DNA of 64,000 bases from Devosia lacusdianchii (GTDB lineage: Bacteria > Pseudomonadota > Alphaproteobacteria > Rhizobiales > Devosiaceae), in assembly GCF_022429625.1 (NCBI RefSeq), contig NZ_CP092483.1, forward strand, positions 3,410,001 to 3,474,000, written 5' to 3'. The position numbers and the translations under genes are program-made. Below the pieces are notes generated by a model that did not search any database, was not told the DNA's origin, and saw only the letters and a list, made by a program, of their open reading frames with translations. Positions 37,439 to 46,073 of this stretch are shown piece after piece (positions within the stretch are counted from its first letter, which is position 1; each line of letters begins with the position of its first letter).

Positions 37439-38226
37439 GTATTGCCATGACAACCAGCTCCGCCCCTGACAGTCAGCCCGACGTCATCCTGTCCGCCCGT
37501 GGCCTCACCAAGCGCTTCGCGGGCTTCGTCGCCGTGAACGGCGTCGATCTCGACGTCCACCGTGGTTCGATCCATGCCCTGATCGGCCCCAACGGCGCCG
37601 GCAAGACCACTTGCTTCAACCTCCTGACCAAGTTCCTGCAGCCCACCTCGGGCACGATCACCCTCAACGGCCGCGACATTACCCAGATGCCCGCAGCCAG
37701 CATTGCCCGCCTCGGCCTCGTCCGCTCGTTCCAGATATCCGCCGTCTTCCCCAAGCTGACCGTCCTCGAAAACGTACGCATCGCGCTCCAGCGCCGACGT
37801 GGCGACAGTTTCGATTTCTGGCGCTCGCAGACCGTGCTCTCCCAACTCGATGCCGAGGCTATGTCCCGTATCGATGAGGTAGGCCTGTCGAGCTTCACCA
37901 ACGAGACCGCCGGCGAGCTCAGCTATGGCCGCAAGCGGGCGCTCGAAATCGCCACGACGCTGGCGCTCGAACCTGAAATGTTGCTGCTCGACGAGCCCAT
38001 GGCCGGCATGGCGCAGGAAGACGTAGCCCGCATCTCCACGCTAATCCGCAAGATTTCGGCCAATCGCACCATCCTCATGGTCGAGCACAATCTTTCTGTC
38101 GTCGCCGATCTCTCCGATCGCATCACGGTACTCGCCCGTGGCCAGGTGCTGGCCGAGGGGCCCTACGAAGCCGTCTCCAAGGACCCGCGCGTGGTCGAAG
38201 CCTATATCGGAGCGGGCCATGAGTGA
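37435..38226 (+). CDS. Branched-chain-type ABC transporter ATP-binding protein (LivG-like)
   Basis: A 263-residue ATPase of the HAAT family with Walker A GPNGAGKTT, LSYGRKRALEIATTLAL as the degenerate LivG signature, and Walker B MLLLDEPMAGM. Translation overlaps bdhA by four bases and the LivF-like gene by eight. Position suggests that the substrate is tied to bdhA, not to amino acids. Confidence 0.93.
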   Translation: MSIAMTTSSAPDSQPDVILSARGLTKRFAGFVAVNGVDLDVHRGSIHALIGPNGAGKTTCFNLLTKFLQPTSGTITLNGRDITQMPAASIARLGLVRSFQISAVFPKLTVLENVRIALQRRRGDSFDFWRSQTVLSQLDAEAMSRIDEVGLSSFTNETAGELSYGRKRALEIATTLALEPEMLLLDEPMAGMAQEDVARISTLIRKISANRTILMVEHNLSVVADLSDRITVLARGQVLAEGPYEAVSKDPRVVEAYIGAGHE

Positions 38227-38941
38227 GGCGCAGACCATGACCGACAGCTTGCTCGCCGTCCGCGACCTCAACGGCTGGTATGACGAAAGCCATGTTCTGC
38301 ACGGCATCAACTTCGACGTGCGTCCCGGCGAGGTGGTCACCCTGCTCGGCCGCAATGGCGCCGGCAAGACCACGACGCTCCGCGCCATCATGGGCATTCT
38401 GGGCAAGCGCCAGGGCTCGGTGCGCTTCGATGGCCGCGAGCTGATCGGCCTCGCGCCACGCCAGATCGCCCATGCCGGCATCGCCTTCTGCCCCGAGGAG
38501 CGCGGCATCTTTTCGAGCCTCTCGGTCGACGAAAACCTCATGCTGCCGCCGCAGGTCAAGCCGGGCGGGCTGACGCGCGAGGCGGTGCTCGAAATGTTCC
38601 CCAATCTGCGCGAGCGGCTCTCCAGCCAGGGCACCAAGCTCTCGGGCGGTGAACAGCAGATGCTGGCCATCGGCCGCATCCTGCGCACTGGCGCCAAATT
38701 CCTGCTGCTCGACGAACCCACCGAGGGCCTCGCCCCGGTGATCGTGCAGCAGATCGGCCGCACCCTGAGCCAGCTCAAGAGCCAGGGCTTCACCATCGTG
38801 CTGGTCGAACAGAACTTCCGCTTCGCGGCCTCGGTCGCGGATCGGCACTACGTGGTCGAACAGGGGCGGGTGATCGACACCATCCCCAATGCCGACCTCG
38901 CCGCCAACATGAACAAGCTGCACGCCTATCTGGGCGTCTAG
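38219..38941 (+). CDS. Branched-chain-type ABC transporter ATP-binding protein (LivF-like)
   Basis: A 240-residue partner ATPase with Walker A GRNGAGKTT, the ABC signature LSGGEQQML and Walker B FLLLDEPTEGLAPVI, typical of LivF. The start at 38219 overlaps the livG-like stop. It pairs with the LivG-like subunit to drive the LivH/LivM-like membrane pair. Confidence 0.94.
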   Translation: MSEAQTMTDSLLAVRDLNGWYDESHVLHGINFDVRPGEVVTLLGRNGAGKTTTLRAIMGILGKRQGSVRFDGRELIGLAPRQIAHAGIAFCPEERGIFSSLSVDENLMLPPQVKPGGLTREAVLEMFPNLRERLSSQGTKLSGGEQQMLAIGRILRTGAKFLLLDEPTEGLAPVIVQQIGRTLSQLKSQGFTIVLVEQNFRFAASVADRHYVVEQGRVIDTIPNADLAANMNKLHAYLGV

Positions 38942-38981
38942 CACCAAGCCAAAACGGCACCATTTCGGGAGGAGACCGATA

Positions 38982-40184
38982 ATGAACTTCAAGACCCTGA
39001 TACTGGCGACAGCCACCAGCCTGCTGCTGGCCGGCACGGCCATGGCCCAGACATCCGTCAAGATCGGCGTACTCAACGACCGCTCCGGCGTCTACGCCGA
39101 CCTCAGCGGCGAGGGCTCGGTTATCGCCGCCCGCATGGCGGTGGAAGATTTCGATGCTGCCGGCAAAGGCATCACCGTCGAGATCATCTCGGCCGATCAC
39201 CAGAACAAGCCCGACGTGGCGTCGACGATCGCCCGCACCTGGTATGATCAGGACGGCGTCGACCTGATCGTGGACGTGCCGACCTCCTCGGCCGCCTTCG
39301 CCGTCAATGAAGTGACCCGCGAAAAGAACAAGATCTTCATGAACTCGGGCGCCGGCTCGGCTGACCTGACCGGCGCACAGTGCTCGCCCAATACGGTCCA
39401 CTGGACATACGACACCTGGGCTCTGGCCCATGGCACCGGCTCGGCCATGGTGGCGGAAGGCAATACCAAGTGGTTCTTCATCACCGCCGACTATGCCTTC
39501 GGCCAGGCTCTCGAGAAGGATACCACGGCCGTTGTCGAAGCTGCCGGCGGTGAAGTCCTGGGCGCCGTGCGCCATCCCTTCCCCGGCACCGATTTCTCGT
39601 CTTACCTGCTGCAGGCGCAAGCCTCTGGCGCTCAGGTGATCGGCCTCGCCAATGCCGGTGGCGACACCGTCAACACCATCAAGCAAGCTGCCGAATTCGG
39701 CATCACCCAGGCCGGCCAGGCGCTTGCGGGCCTCCTGATCTTCATCACCGACATCAATGCGCTGGGACTGGAAACGGCCCAGGGTCTGGTGCTGACCGAG
39801 AGCTTCTACTGGGACCTCAACGATGAGACCCGCGCCTGGTCGGAGCGCTTTGCTGCTCAACACGGCGGCGCCAAGCCAACCATGGTTCATGCCGGCGTCT
39901 ATGCCAGTGTGCTGCACTATCTCAAGGCCGTTGAATCGACCGGTGGCAAGGAAACCGAAGCCCTGATGGCCGCGATGAAGGCCACCCCCACCAGCGACCC
40001 GCTGTTTGGCGAAGGCACGATCCGTGAAGACGGCCGCAAGATCCACGACATGTACCTGTTCCAGGTCAAGTCGCCGGCTGAATCGACCGGCCCATGGGAC
40101 TACTACAATCTACTCGCCACCATCCCCGCTGCCGAAGCCTTCCGGCCGCTGGCCGATGGCGGCTGCGCCTTCGTCTCCAACTGA
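38982..40184 (+). CDS. Periplasmic ligand-binding protein (Leu/Ile/Val family)
   Basis: A 400-residue type I periplasmic binding protein. The signal peptide MNFKTLILATATSLLLAGTA is cut near MAQ. The mature protein begins SVKIGVLNDRSGVYADLSGEG, the usual Peripla_BP_6 start. GGAGG before the ATG is a good site. HAAT binding proteins bind amino acids, amides, short-chain acids or aromatic acids. Its cotranscription with bdhA suggests an acid such as 3-hydroxybutyrate, an inference only. Confidence 0.92.
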   Translation: MNFKTLILATATSLLLAGTAMAQTSVKIGVLNDRSGVYADLSGEGSVIAARMAVEDFDAAGKGITVEIISADHQNKPDVASTIARTWYDQDGVDLIVDVPTSSAAFAVNEVTREKNKIFMNSGAGSADLTGAQCSPNTVHWTYDTWALAHGTGSAMVAEGNTKWFFITADYAFGQALEKDTTAVVEAAGGEVLGAVRHPFPGTDFSSYLLQAQASGAQVIGLANAGGDTVNTIKQAAEFGITQAGQALAGLLIFITDINALGLETAQGLVLTESFYWDLNDETRAWSERFAAQHGGAKPTMVHAGVYASVLHYLKAVESTGGKETEALMAAMKATPTSDPLFGEGTIREDGRKIHDMYLFQVKSPAESTGPWDYYNLLATIPAAEAFRPLADGGCAFVSN

Positions 40185-40242
40185 CCTCCCCAGGCGTCCC
40201 GGCTCCGGCCGGGGCGCCCTCGCTCTCACCGGGATCACTCTC

Positions 40243-41130
40243 ATGTTCGAGCTTTTGGGCATACCGCCACAGGCATTGTTCGGTCAGCTGCTGCTGGGCC
40301 TGATCAACGGGTCCTTCTATGCCCTGCTGAGCCTCGGGCTGGCGGTCATCTTCGGCCTGCTCAACATCATCAATTTCAGCCATGGCGCGCAGTATATGAT
40401 GGGCGCCTTCGTCGCCTGGATGCTGCTGACCTATGGCGGCATCAACTACTGGTGGGCACTGCTGATCGTGCCACTGGTGGTCGGTGCATCAGGCGTTGTC
40501 ATCGAACGGTTGATGATCAGCCGGCTCTACCACCTCGACCATCTATATGGCCTGTTGCTGACCTTTGGGTTGGCGCTGATCATCCAGGGCCTGTTCCGCA
40601 ACCAGTATGGCGTGTCGGGCCTGCCCTATTCCATTCCCACCGAACTCGCCGGCGGCACCAATCTGGGCTTCATGTTTCTGCCCAATTATCGCGGCTGGGT
40701 GATCGTCGCCTCGGTCGTCGTCTGCTTTGCCACTTGGTTCGCAATCGAGAAGACCAGACTGGGCGCTTATCTGCGCGCCGCCACGGAAAATCCCACCCTG
40801 GTCGGCGCCTTCGGCATCAACGTGCCGCGCATGATCACGCTGACCTACGGGTTCGGCGTAGCCCTGGCCGCGCTCGCCGGCGTGCTGGCCGCGCCGATCT
40901 ACTCGGTCAATCCCAATATGGGCGCCGATCTCATCATCGTGGTCTTTGCCGTCGTCGTCATCGGCGGCATGGGTTCGATCCTGGGCGCCATCCTCACCGG
41001 CTTCGGCCTCGGCATTGTCGAAGGCCTGACCCGCGTCATCTATCCCGAAGGATCATCCGTGGTGATCTTCGTCATCATGGCCATCGTACTGCTCGTCAAG
41101 CCCGCTGGCCTGTTTGGAAGGACCCAGTGA
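40243..41130 (+). CDS. Branched-chain-type ABC transporter permease (LivH-like)
   Basis: A 295-residue inner-membrane permease with eight hydrophobic segments. NGSFYALLSLGLAVIFGLLNIINFSHG at the N-terminus and GGMGSILGAILTGFGLGIVEGL near the C-terminus are LivH-type. The ATG at 40243 is preferred over a longer frame that overlaps the binding-protein gene. Its stop overlaps the LivM-like start (TGATG). Confidence 0.93.
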   Translation: MFELLGIPPQALFGQLLLGLINGSFYALLSLGLAVIFGLLNIINFSHGAQYMMGAFVAWMLLTYGGINYWWALLIVPLVVGASGVVIERLMISRLYHLDHLYGLLLTFGLALIIQGLFRNQYGVSGLPYSIPTELAGGTNLGFMFLPNYRGWVIVASVVVCFATWFAIEKTRLGAYLRAATENPTLVGAFGINVPRMITLTYGFGVALAALAGVLAAPIYSVNPNMGADLIIVVFAVVVIGGMGSILGAILTGFGLGIVEGLTRVIYPEGSSVVIFVIMAIVLLVKPAGLFGRTQ

Positions 41131-42110
41131 TGACCCCCCAATCGGATACCGGCCATCCCTCCGCCACCGCTGCCTTGCCGATCGGCACGCCCCGCCATCA
41201 CCTGATGATTTTTGCCGGGCTCCTGGTGCTGCTGCTCCTGGCGCCAACCGTGCTCTACCCTGTCTTCCTGATGAAGGTATTGTGCTTTGCCCTCTTCGCC
41301 AGCGCGCTGAACCTGCTGCTGGGCTTCGGTGGCCTGCTGTCCTTCGGACATGCCGCCTTCTTCGGCGCATCCAGCTACGTCGCCGCCCACGCCGCCAAGG
41401 TCTGGGGCTTCAATCCGGAAATCGCCATTCTGCTCGGCGTCGCCGCATCCGCAGTGCTGGGTCTGGGCATCGGCGTGCTCGCCATCCGTCGTCAGGGCAT
41501 CTACTTCGCCATGGTGACGCTGGCCTTCGCGCAGATGGTCTACTTCTTCGCCTTGCAAGCGCCCTTTACCGGCGGCGAGGACGGCATTCAGGCCGTGCCG
41601 CGCGGCAAGCTCTTCGGTCTCATCGATCTGAGTTCCGACCGCACCCTCTACTTCGTCGTGCTGGCCATCGTCTTCAGCGCCCTGCTGCTGATCTACCGCA
41701 TCATCCATTCCCCGTTCGGGCAAGTGCTCAAGGCCATCCGGGACAACGAACCGCGCTCCATCTCGCTGGGTTACAAGGTCAATCGCTACAAGCTCGCCGT
41801 CTTCGTCATGTCGGCCACCCTCGCAGGCCTCGCCGGCGCCACCAAGGCCATCGTCTTCCAGCTCGCTTCGCTGACCGACGTCTACTGGACCATGTCGGGC
41901 GAAGTGGTGCTGATGACCCTGCTCGGCGGCATGGGCACCGTGTTCGGACCCTTGATCGGCGCGGCGGCGATCGTCACCATGCAGAACTACTTCGCCGGCT
42001 TCGGGGCCTGGGTCACCGTGTTGCAAGGGGTGATCTTCGTGATCAGCGTGCTGCTGTTCCGCGAGGGCATCATCGGCGTCCTTGCACGATTGCTCAAAAA
42101 ACCACTGTGA
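41130..42110 (+). CDS. Branched-chain-type ABC transporter permease (LivM-like)
   Basis: A 326-residue permease with about ten hydrophobic segments. NLLLGFGGLLSFGHAAFFG and PFGQVLKAIRDNEPRSISLGY are LivM landmarks. Last gene of the plus-strand 3-hydroxybutyrate operon; it ends 22 bp from the convergent GMC oxidoreductase gene. Confidence 0.93.
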   Translation: MTPQSDTGHPSATAALPIGTPRHHLMIFAGLLVLLLLAPTVLYPVFLMKVLCFALFASALNLLLGFGGLLSFGHAAFFGASSYVAAHAAKVWGFNPEIAILLGVAASAVLGLGIGVLAIRRQGIYFAMVTLAFAQMVYFFALQAPFTGGEDGIQAVPRGKLFGLIDLSSDRTLYFVVLAIVFSALLLIYRIIHSPFGQVLKAIRDNEPRSISLGYKVNRYKLAVFVMSATLAGLAGATKAIVFQLASLTDVYWTMSGEVVLMTLLGGMGTVFGPLIGAAAIVTMQNYFAGFGAWVTVLQGVIFVISVLLFREGIIGVLARLLKKPL

Positions 42111-42132
42111 CTGCCCTAGGCCACTGACATAA

Positions 42133-43737
42133 CTAGCCCGCCGCCAACACGAGCTCTGCTGCCTTCTCTGCGATCATGATGACGGGCGAGTTGGTATTGC
42201 CGGAGACGATATTGGGCATGATCGAGGCATCGACCACCCGCAGCCCGCTGAGCCCGTGAACCCGGAGCTTGTCATCCACCACCGCCATGGCGTCACTGCC
42301 CATCTTGCAGGTGCCGACCGGGTGGAAGATGGTGGTGGCGATGTCACCCGCCTTGGCCGCGAGTTCAGCATCACTGGCGAACTGTGGTCCGGGCAGGAAC
42401 TCCTCGGGTCGGAACCGGGCCACTGCCTTGGTCGCCATCAGCGCCCGGGCATGACGGATGGAGTTGGCCGCCACCAGCCGGTCATTGGCTGTCGACAGGT
42501 AGTTCGGCCTGATCTTGGGTGCCTTGGTGGCATCCGGGCTCTCCATATGGATCGAGCCCCGGCTTTCCGGCCGCAGATTGCAGACCGACACCGTCACTGC
42601 GTCGAAGCGATGTAGTGGCTCGCCCAGCCGGTCGGTGGAGAGCGGCTGCACGTGGTATTCGAGGTCCGCCGTCGCCAGCCGATCGTCGGACTTGGCGAAG
42701 ATGCCGAGCTGGCTCGGCGCCATTGATAGCGGGCCGCTGCGTTTGAGGGCGTATTCCAGCCCCATCCCGGCGCGCGATACCAGATTGTGGTAGCGGGTGT
42801 TGAGCGTCTGGGCATCGCGCACCTTGAACACGGTGCGGATTTGCAGGTGATCCTGCAGGTTCTCACCGACGCCATCGAGTTGATGCCGCACGGGGATACC
42901 CAATGGTCCCAGCACATCCGGCCGGCCGATGCCGGACAGTTCCAGCAGCTTGGGTGAGTTGACCGCGCCAGCCGACAGGATCACCTCGTGACCCGCGCGG
43001 GCAGTGGCCTCGACGCCATTGTGGCGCAGATGGATGCCGGTGACCCGTGTGCCGTCGAGCTCGAGGCGTAAAACCTCGGCATTGGTCAGCACCCGCAGGT
43101 TCGGCCGCTTCAGTGCCGGGCGCAGGAAGGCCTTGGAGGTATTCCAGCGCACCCCGCCGCGCTGGTTGACCTCGAAATAACCCGAGCCGAAATTATCGCC
43201 GGTATTGAAATCGGCGACACGCGGAATGCCCAATTCCTCGGCCGCGGCCTGGAAGGCATCGAGCACCGGCCAGGCCAGCCGCTGCCTTTCCACCCGCCAT
43301 TCTCCGCCAGCGCCGTGCTGGTCGCTGGCGCCGGCATGATAGTTCTCCGACTTGCGGAAATAGGGCAGCACATCGTCCCAGCCCCAGCCGACATTGCCGA
43401 GCTGACGCCAGCCATCATAGTCGGCGGCCTGACCGCGCATATAGATCATGCCATTGATCGAGGAACAGCCGCCCAGCACCTTGCCGCGCGGATAGTTGAG
43501 GGCACGACCATTGAGCCCGGCCTCGGGCTCGGTCTTCATCATCCAGTCGGTGCGGGGATTACCCATGCAGTAGAGATAGCCGATCGGGATATCGATCCAG
43601 TGGTAGCGATCGCTGCCGCCGGCTTCGAGCAGCAACACGCGGTTGGCCGGATCGGCACTCAGGCGATTGGCCAGCACGCAACCAGCCGAACCCGCGCCGA
43701 CGATGATGTAGTCGTAAGTGCCGAGATCGTCGGTCAT
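42133..43737 (-). CDS. GMC-family FAD oxidoreductase (choline dehydrogenase-like)
   Basis: A 534-residue flavoprotein. The FAD-binding motif GAGSAGCVLANRLS is near residue 14, LGGCSSINGMIYMRG matches the first GMC signature, SAGAVNSPKLLELSGIG the second, and HPVGTCKMGSDAMAV supplies the catalytic His. It oxidises alcohols or polyols. It is the last gene of the polyol operon, overlapping the kinase gene by four bases, so it may oxidise the polyol itself or a side product. Substrate unknown. Confidence 0.88.
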   Translation of the reverse strand: MTDDLGTYDYIIVGAGSAGCVLANRLSADPANRVLLLEAGGSDRYHWIDIPIGYLYCMGNPRTDWMMKTEPEAGLNGRALNYPRGKVLGGCSSINGMIYMRGQAADYDGWRQLGNVGWGWDDVLPYFRKSENYHAGASDQHGAGGEWRVERQRLAWPVLDAFQAAAEELGIPRVADFNTGDNFGSGYFEVNQRGGVRWNTSKAFLRPALKRPNLRVLTNAEVLRLELDGTRVTGIHLRHNGVEATARAGHEVILSAGAVNSPKLLELSGIGRPDVLGPLGIPVRHQLDGVGENLQDHLQIRTVFKVRDAQTLNTRYHNLVSRAGMGLEYALKRSGPLSMAPSQLGIFAKSDDRLATADLEYHVQPLSTDRLGEPLHRFDAVTVSVCNLRPESRGSIHMESPDATKAPKIRPNYLSTANDRLVAANSIRHARALMATKAVARFRPEEFLPGPQFASDAELAAKAGDIATTIFHPVGTCKMGSDAMAVVDDKLRVHGLSGLRVVDASIMPNIVSGNTNSPVIMIAEKAAELVLAAG

Positions 43738-45230
43738 GACCGGGCCATTTCCGACCAGACCGGGCCCATAGCCTGCGCCAGCTTGGTGTAAAGGTCGTAG
43801 CGCCGCCCATAGTGGATGCCGGCCTCGCCCGCCGGAGCATAGTGACGTGCCGGCGCCGTCATCGCGGCGACGCCAGCAGCATAATCGGCAAACAACCCAA
43901 CCCCCGCGCCAGCCACGATGGCCGCGCCCAGCGCCCCCGTCTCCTGGCTCCGTGCCACGGTGACTGGCAGGCCCAGCACATCGGCGAATATCTGCGGCCA
44001 GATGATGCTGCGTGAGCCGCCGCCGGACAGCGTAGCCGAGGCAATCGTAGCGCCCGCGCCGCGTAGCACGTCAACGTGACGCTTGTGCTCGAACGCGACA
44101 CCCTCAAACAGGGCCCGCACCAGATGCGCCTTGGTATGCCAGCCGCCAATGCCATAGAAGCCGGCCCGCGCATTGCCATCCTGCTGCGCCCCGTAGAGGA
44201 ACGGATGATAAATCGGCATGTCGGCCGAAGCGGGTACGGAAGCCACGAGCTCCCCGGCCCGGGTAAAAGCGTTGCCCTCGCCATGCTCCATAAATTGATG
44301 CACCAGCCATTCGAGATTGGCGGCCGACGTCGCGCTGGATTCGATGGCGAGCCACCGCTCGCGATCGAAGGTGGAGAGCATGAACACCGACGGGTCACGC
44401 AGCGGGCTATCGCAGACTACCTGGTTGATGCTCCAACTGCCGGCGATAATCGACGCTGAGCCGGTTGCCTCGACGCCTGACCCCAGGGCGCTGGCGACCA
44501 CGTCAAAGAGACCGGCCACAACGGGCGTTCCCGCCGCGAGCCCGGTTGCCTGCGCAACCTCCGACGTCACCGTCCCGGCGATATCGGCGCTTTCGAGCAA
44601 ATCAGGCAGCATGGGCATGGCATCGTCGAGCCCATATTCCACCAGCAACTCCGCCGAATAGCGGCGCGACGCGATCTCGACCAGCCCGCAGCCGGTCATA
44701 TCGGATGTATCTGTCACTCGTGCGCCAGTCAGCCGGCCAACCACGAAATCCTTGCACAGCAGCACCGTGCCGATCTGGGCATAGACCTCGGGACGATACC
44801 GCTTGACCCAGGCCAGTAGCGTCGGCGTCTGCGCGACCCAAGGCTTTTGCAGGCAGAGCGGATAGAGCCGCTCACCAAGTGCCTGGCTGGCCCAATCGGC
44901 AATCACACCGGTCGCCCGCGTGTCGAGCGACTGGATGCCGATCAGCGGCTTGCCGTCACGGTCCAGTGCATAAAGCCCATTGCCATGACCGGCGCAGCCG
45001 ATGGCACGGATGTGGTGCGCATCGATGCCGGCCTTGGCAATGCAGTCGGCAATAACTGCCACCGCATTGGCCCAGAGCTCGTCGAGATCGCGCTCCACAT
45101 GGCCGGGCGCCGGTATGGTGGCGCGGCCGTCACGGACGGCATAAGCCAGTTCGCGGCCGTCGGCGGCGTCGAAGAGCACGGCCTTGATGACCGTATTCCC
45201 GGCATCCAGTCCTAAGAGATAGTCGGTCAT
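43734..45230 (-). CDS. FGGY-family carbohydrate kinase (polyol kinase-like)
   Basis: A 498-residue kinase with the N-terminal phosphate loop LGLDAGNTVIKAVLF, GHGNGLY in the first domain, and the ADP-binding ATLSGGGSRSIIWPQIFADVLG in the second. It resembles erythritol, xylulose or L-ribulose kinases but cannot be placed exactly. GTG and ATG are tandem starts at 45233 and 45230. The GlpD-like gene upstream suggests that the kinase product is a polyol phosphate to be oxidised. Confidence 0.88.
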   Translation of the reverse strand: MTDYLLGLDAGNTVIKAVLFDAADGRELAYAVRDGRATIPAPGHVERDLDELWANAVAVIADCIAKAGIDAHHIRAIGCAGHGNGLYALDRDGKPLIGIQSLDTRATGVIADWASQALGERLYPLCLQKPWVAQTPTLLAWVKRYRPEVYAQIGTVLLCKDFVVGRLTGARVTDTSDMTGCGLVEIASRRYSAELLVEYGLDDAMPMLPDLLESADIAGTVTSEVAQATGLAAGTPVVAGLFDVVASALGSGVEATGSASIIAGSWSINQVVCDSPLRDPSVFMLSTFDRERWLAIESSATSAANLEWLVHQFMEHGEGNAFTRAGELVASVPASADMPIYHPFLYGAQQDGNARAGFYGIGGWHTKAHLVRALFEGVAFEHKRHVDVLRGAGATIASATLSGGGSRSIIWPQIFADVLGLPVTVARSQETGALGAAIVAGAGVGLFADYAAGVAAMTAPARHYAPAGEAGIHYGRRYDLYTKLAQAMGPVWSEMARS

Positions 45231-45233
45231 CAC

Positions 45234-46073
45234 TCAGCCCTGCTGGTAGGTGGCCCAGGCCTGTGCCCCGGTCGCGCCGTCGTGGATCAGTGCCATCAAC
45301 CCGCGCACCACAGCCGCCGGATTGGCATGCTGATAGATGTTGCGGCCATAGACCATGCCCTGCGCGCCCTGCCCCATCAATGCCGCCGACTTTTCGAACA
45401 CGGCCTCGAGGTTTTCCTTACCGCCACCGCGGACCAATACCGGGCACCGCGCCGCTTCGACCACCTTGTGGAAGTCCTCGGCATGGGTGGTGGGATCGGC
45501 TTTGACGATGTCTGCGCCCATCTCGCGGGCCAACCGCGTCAGCGTCACGATCTTTTCGGCGTCGCCATCCACCATGTAGCCGCCACGGTCCGAATTGCCC
45601 TGCATCACCAACGGCTCGATCATCAGCGGCATGCCGTATTTCTCGCAGTCGGCCCGCACGCGCGAAATGTTGGCCACGCATTGACGGAACAGGTCCGGCT
45701 CGTCGGGCAGCATGAACAGGTTGACCACCACGCAGGCGGCATCCATCTGTAGCGCCCCGATCAACGGCTCGGCCTCGTTCTGCAGCAGCGCCCACATGCT
45801 GCGATGACGCTGCTTGTTATAGGGATTGCCCATGTCGAGACGCATGACCAGCGCCGGCTTGTCCTTGCCCGGTACGGCTTGCAGCAAATCAGCCTGACCG
45901 TAATTCATCTGGATGGCATCGGGACCAGCACTCACCAGCGCCGAAACCACGCTGGGCATATCCTCGAGCCCATCGAGAAAACTCGGCTCGTTACACACAC
46001 CGTGATCGATCGCCACATCGAGGCACTTGCCCTTGCCGAACAGGCGGTTGAGACGAAACTTGTGGCTGGTCAT
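45234..46073 (-). CDS. Class I aldolase (DeoC/FbaB/LsrF-like)
   Basis: A 279-residue TIM-barrel aldolase. The Schiff-base lysine is Lys191 in MGADIVKADPTTHAEDF, with VLVRGGGKENLEAV for phosphate binding and LDVAIDHGVCNEPSF at the N-terminus. This is like LsrF and archaeal-type class I fructose-bisphosphate aldolases. In this operon it would cleave the ketose phosphate formed by the GlpD-like enzyme, probably to DHAP or an equivalent three-carbon unit. Product not certain. Confidence 0.85.
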   Translation of the reverse strand: MTSHKFRLNRLFGKGKCLDVAIDHGVCNEPSFLDGLEDMPSVVSALVSAGPDAIQMNYGQADLLQAVPGKDKPALVMRLDMGNPYNKQRHRSMWALLQNEAEPLIGALQMDAACVVVNLFMLPDEPDLFRQCVANISRVRADCEKYGMPLMIEPLVMQGNSDRGGYMVDGDAEKIVTLTRLAREMGADIVKADPTTHAEDFHKVVEAARCPVLVRGGGKENLEAVFEKSAALMGQGAQGMVYGRNIYQHANPAAVVRGLMALIHDGATGAQAWATYQQG

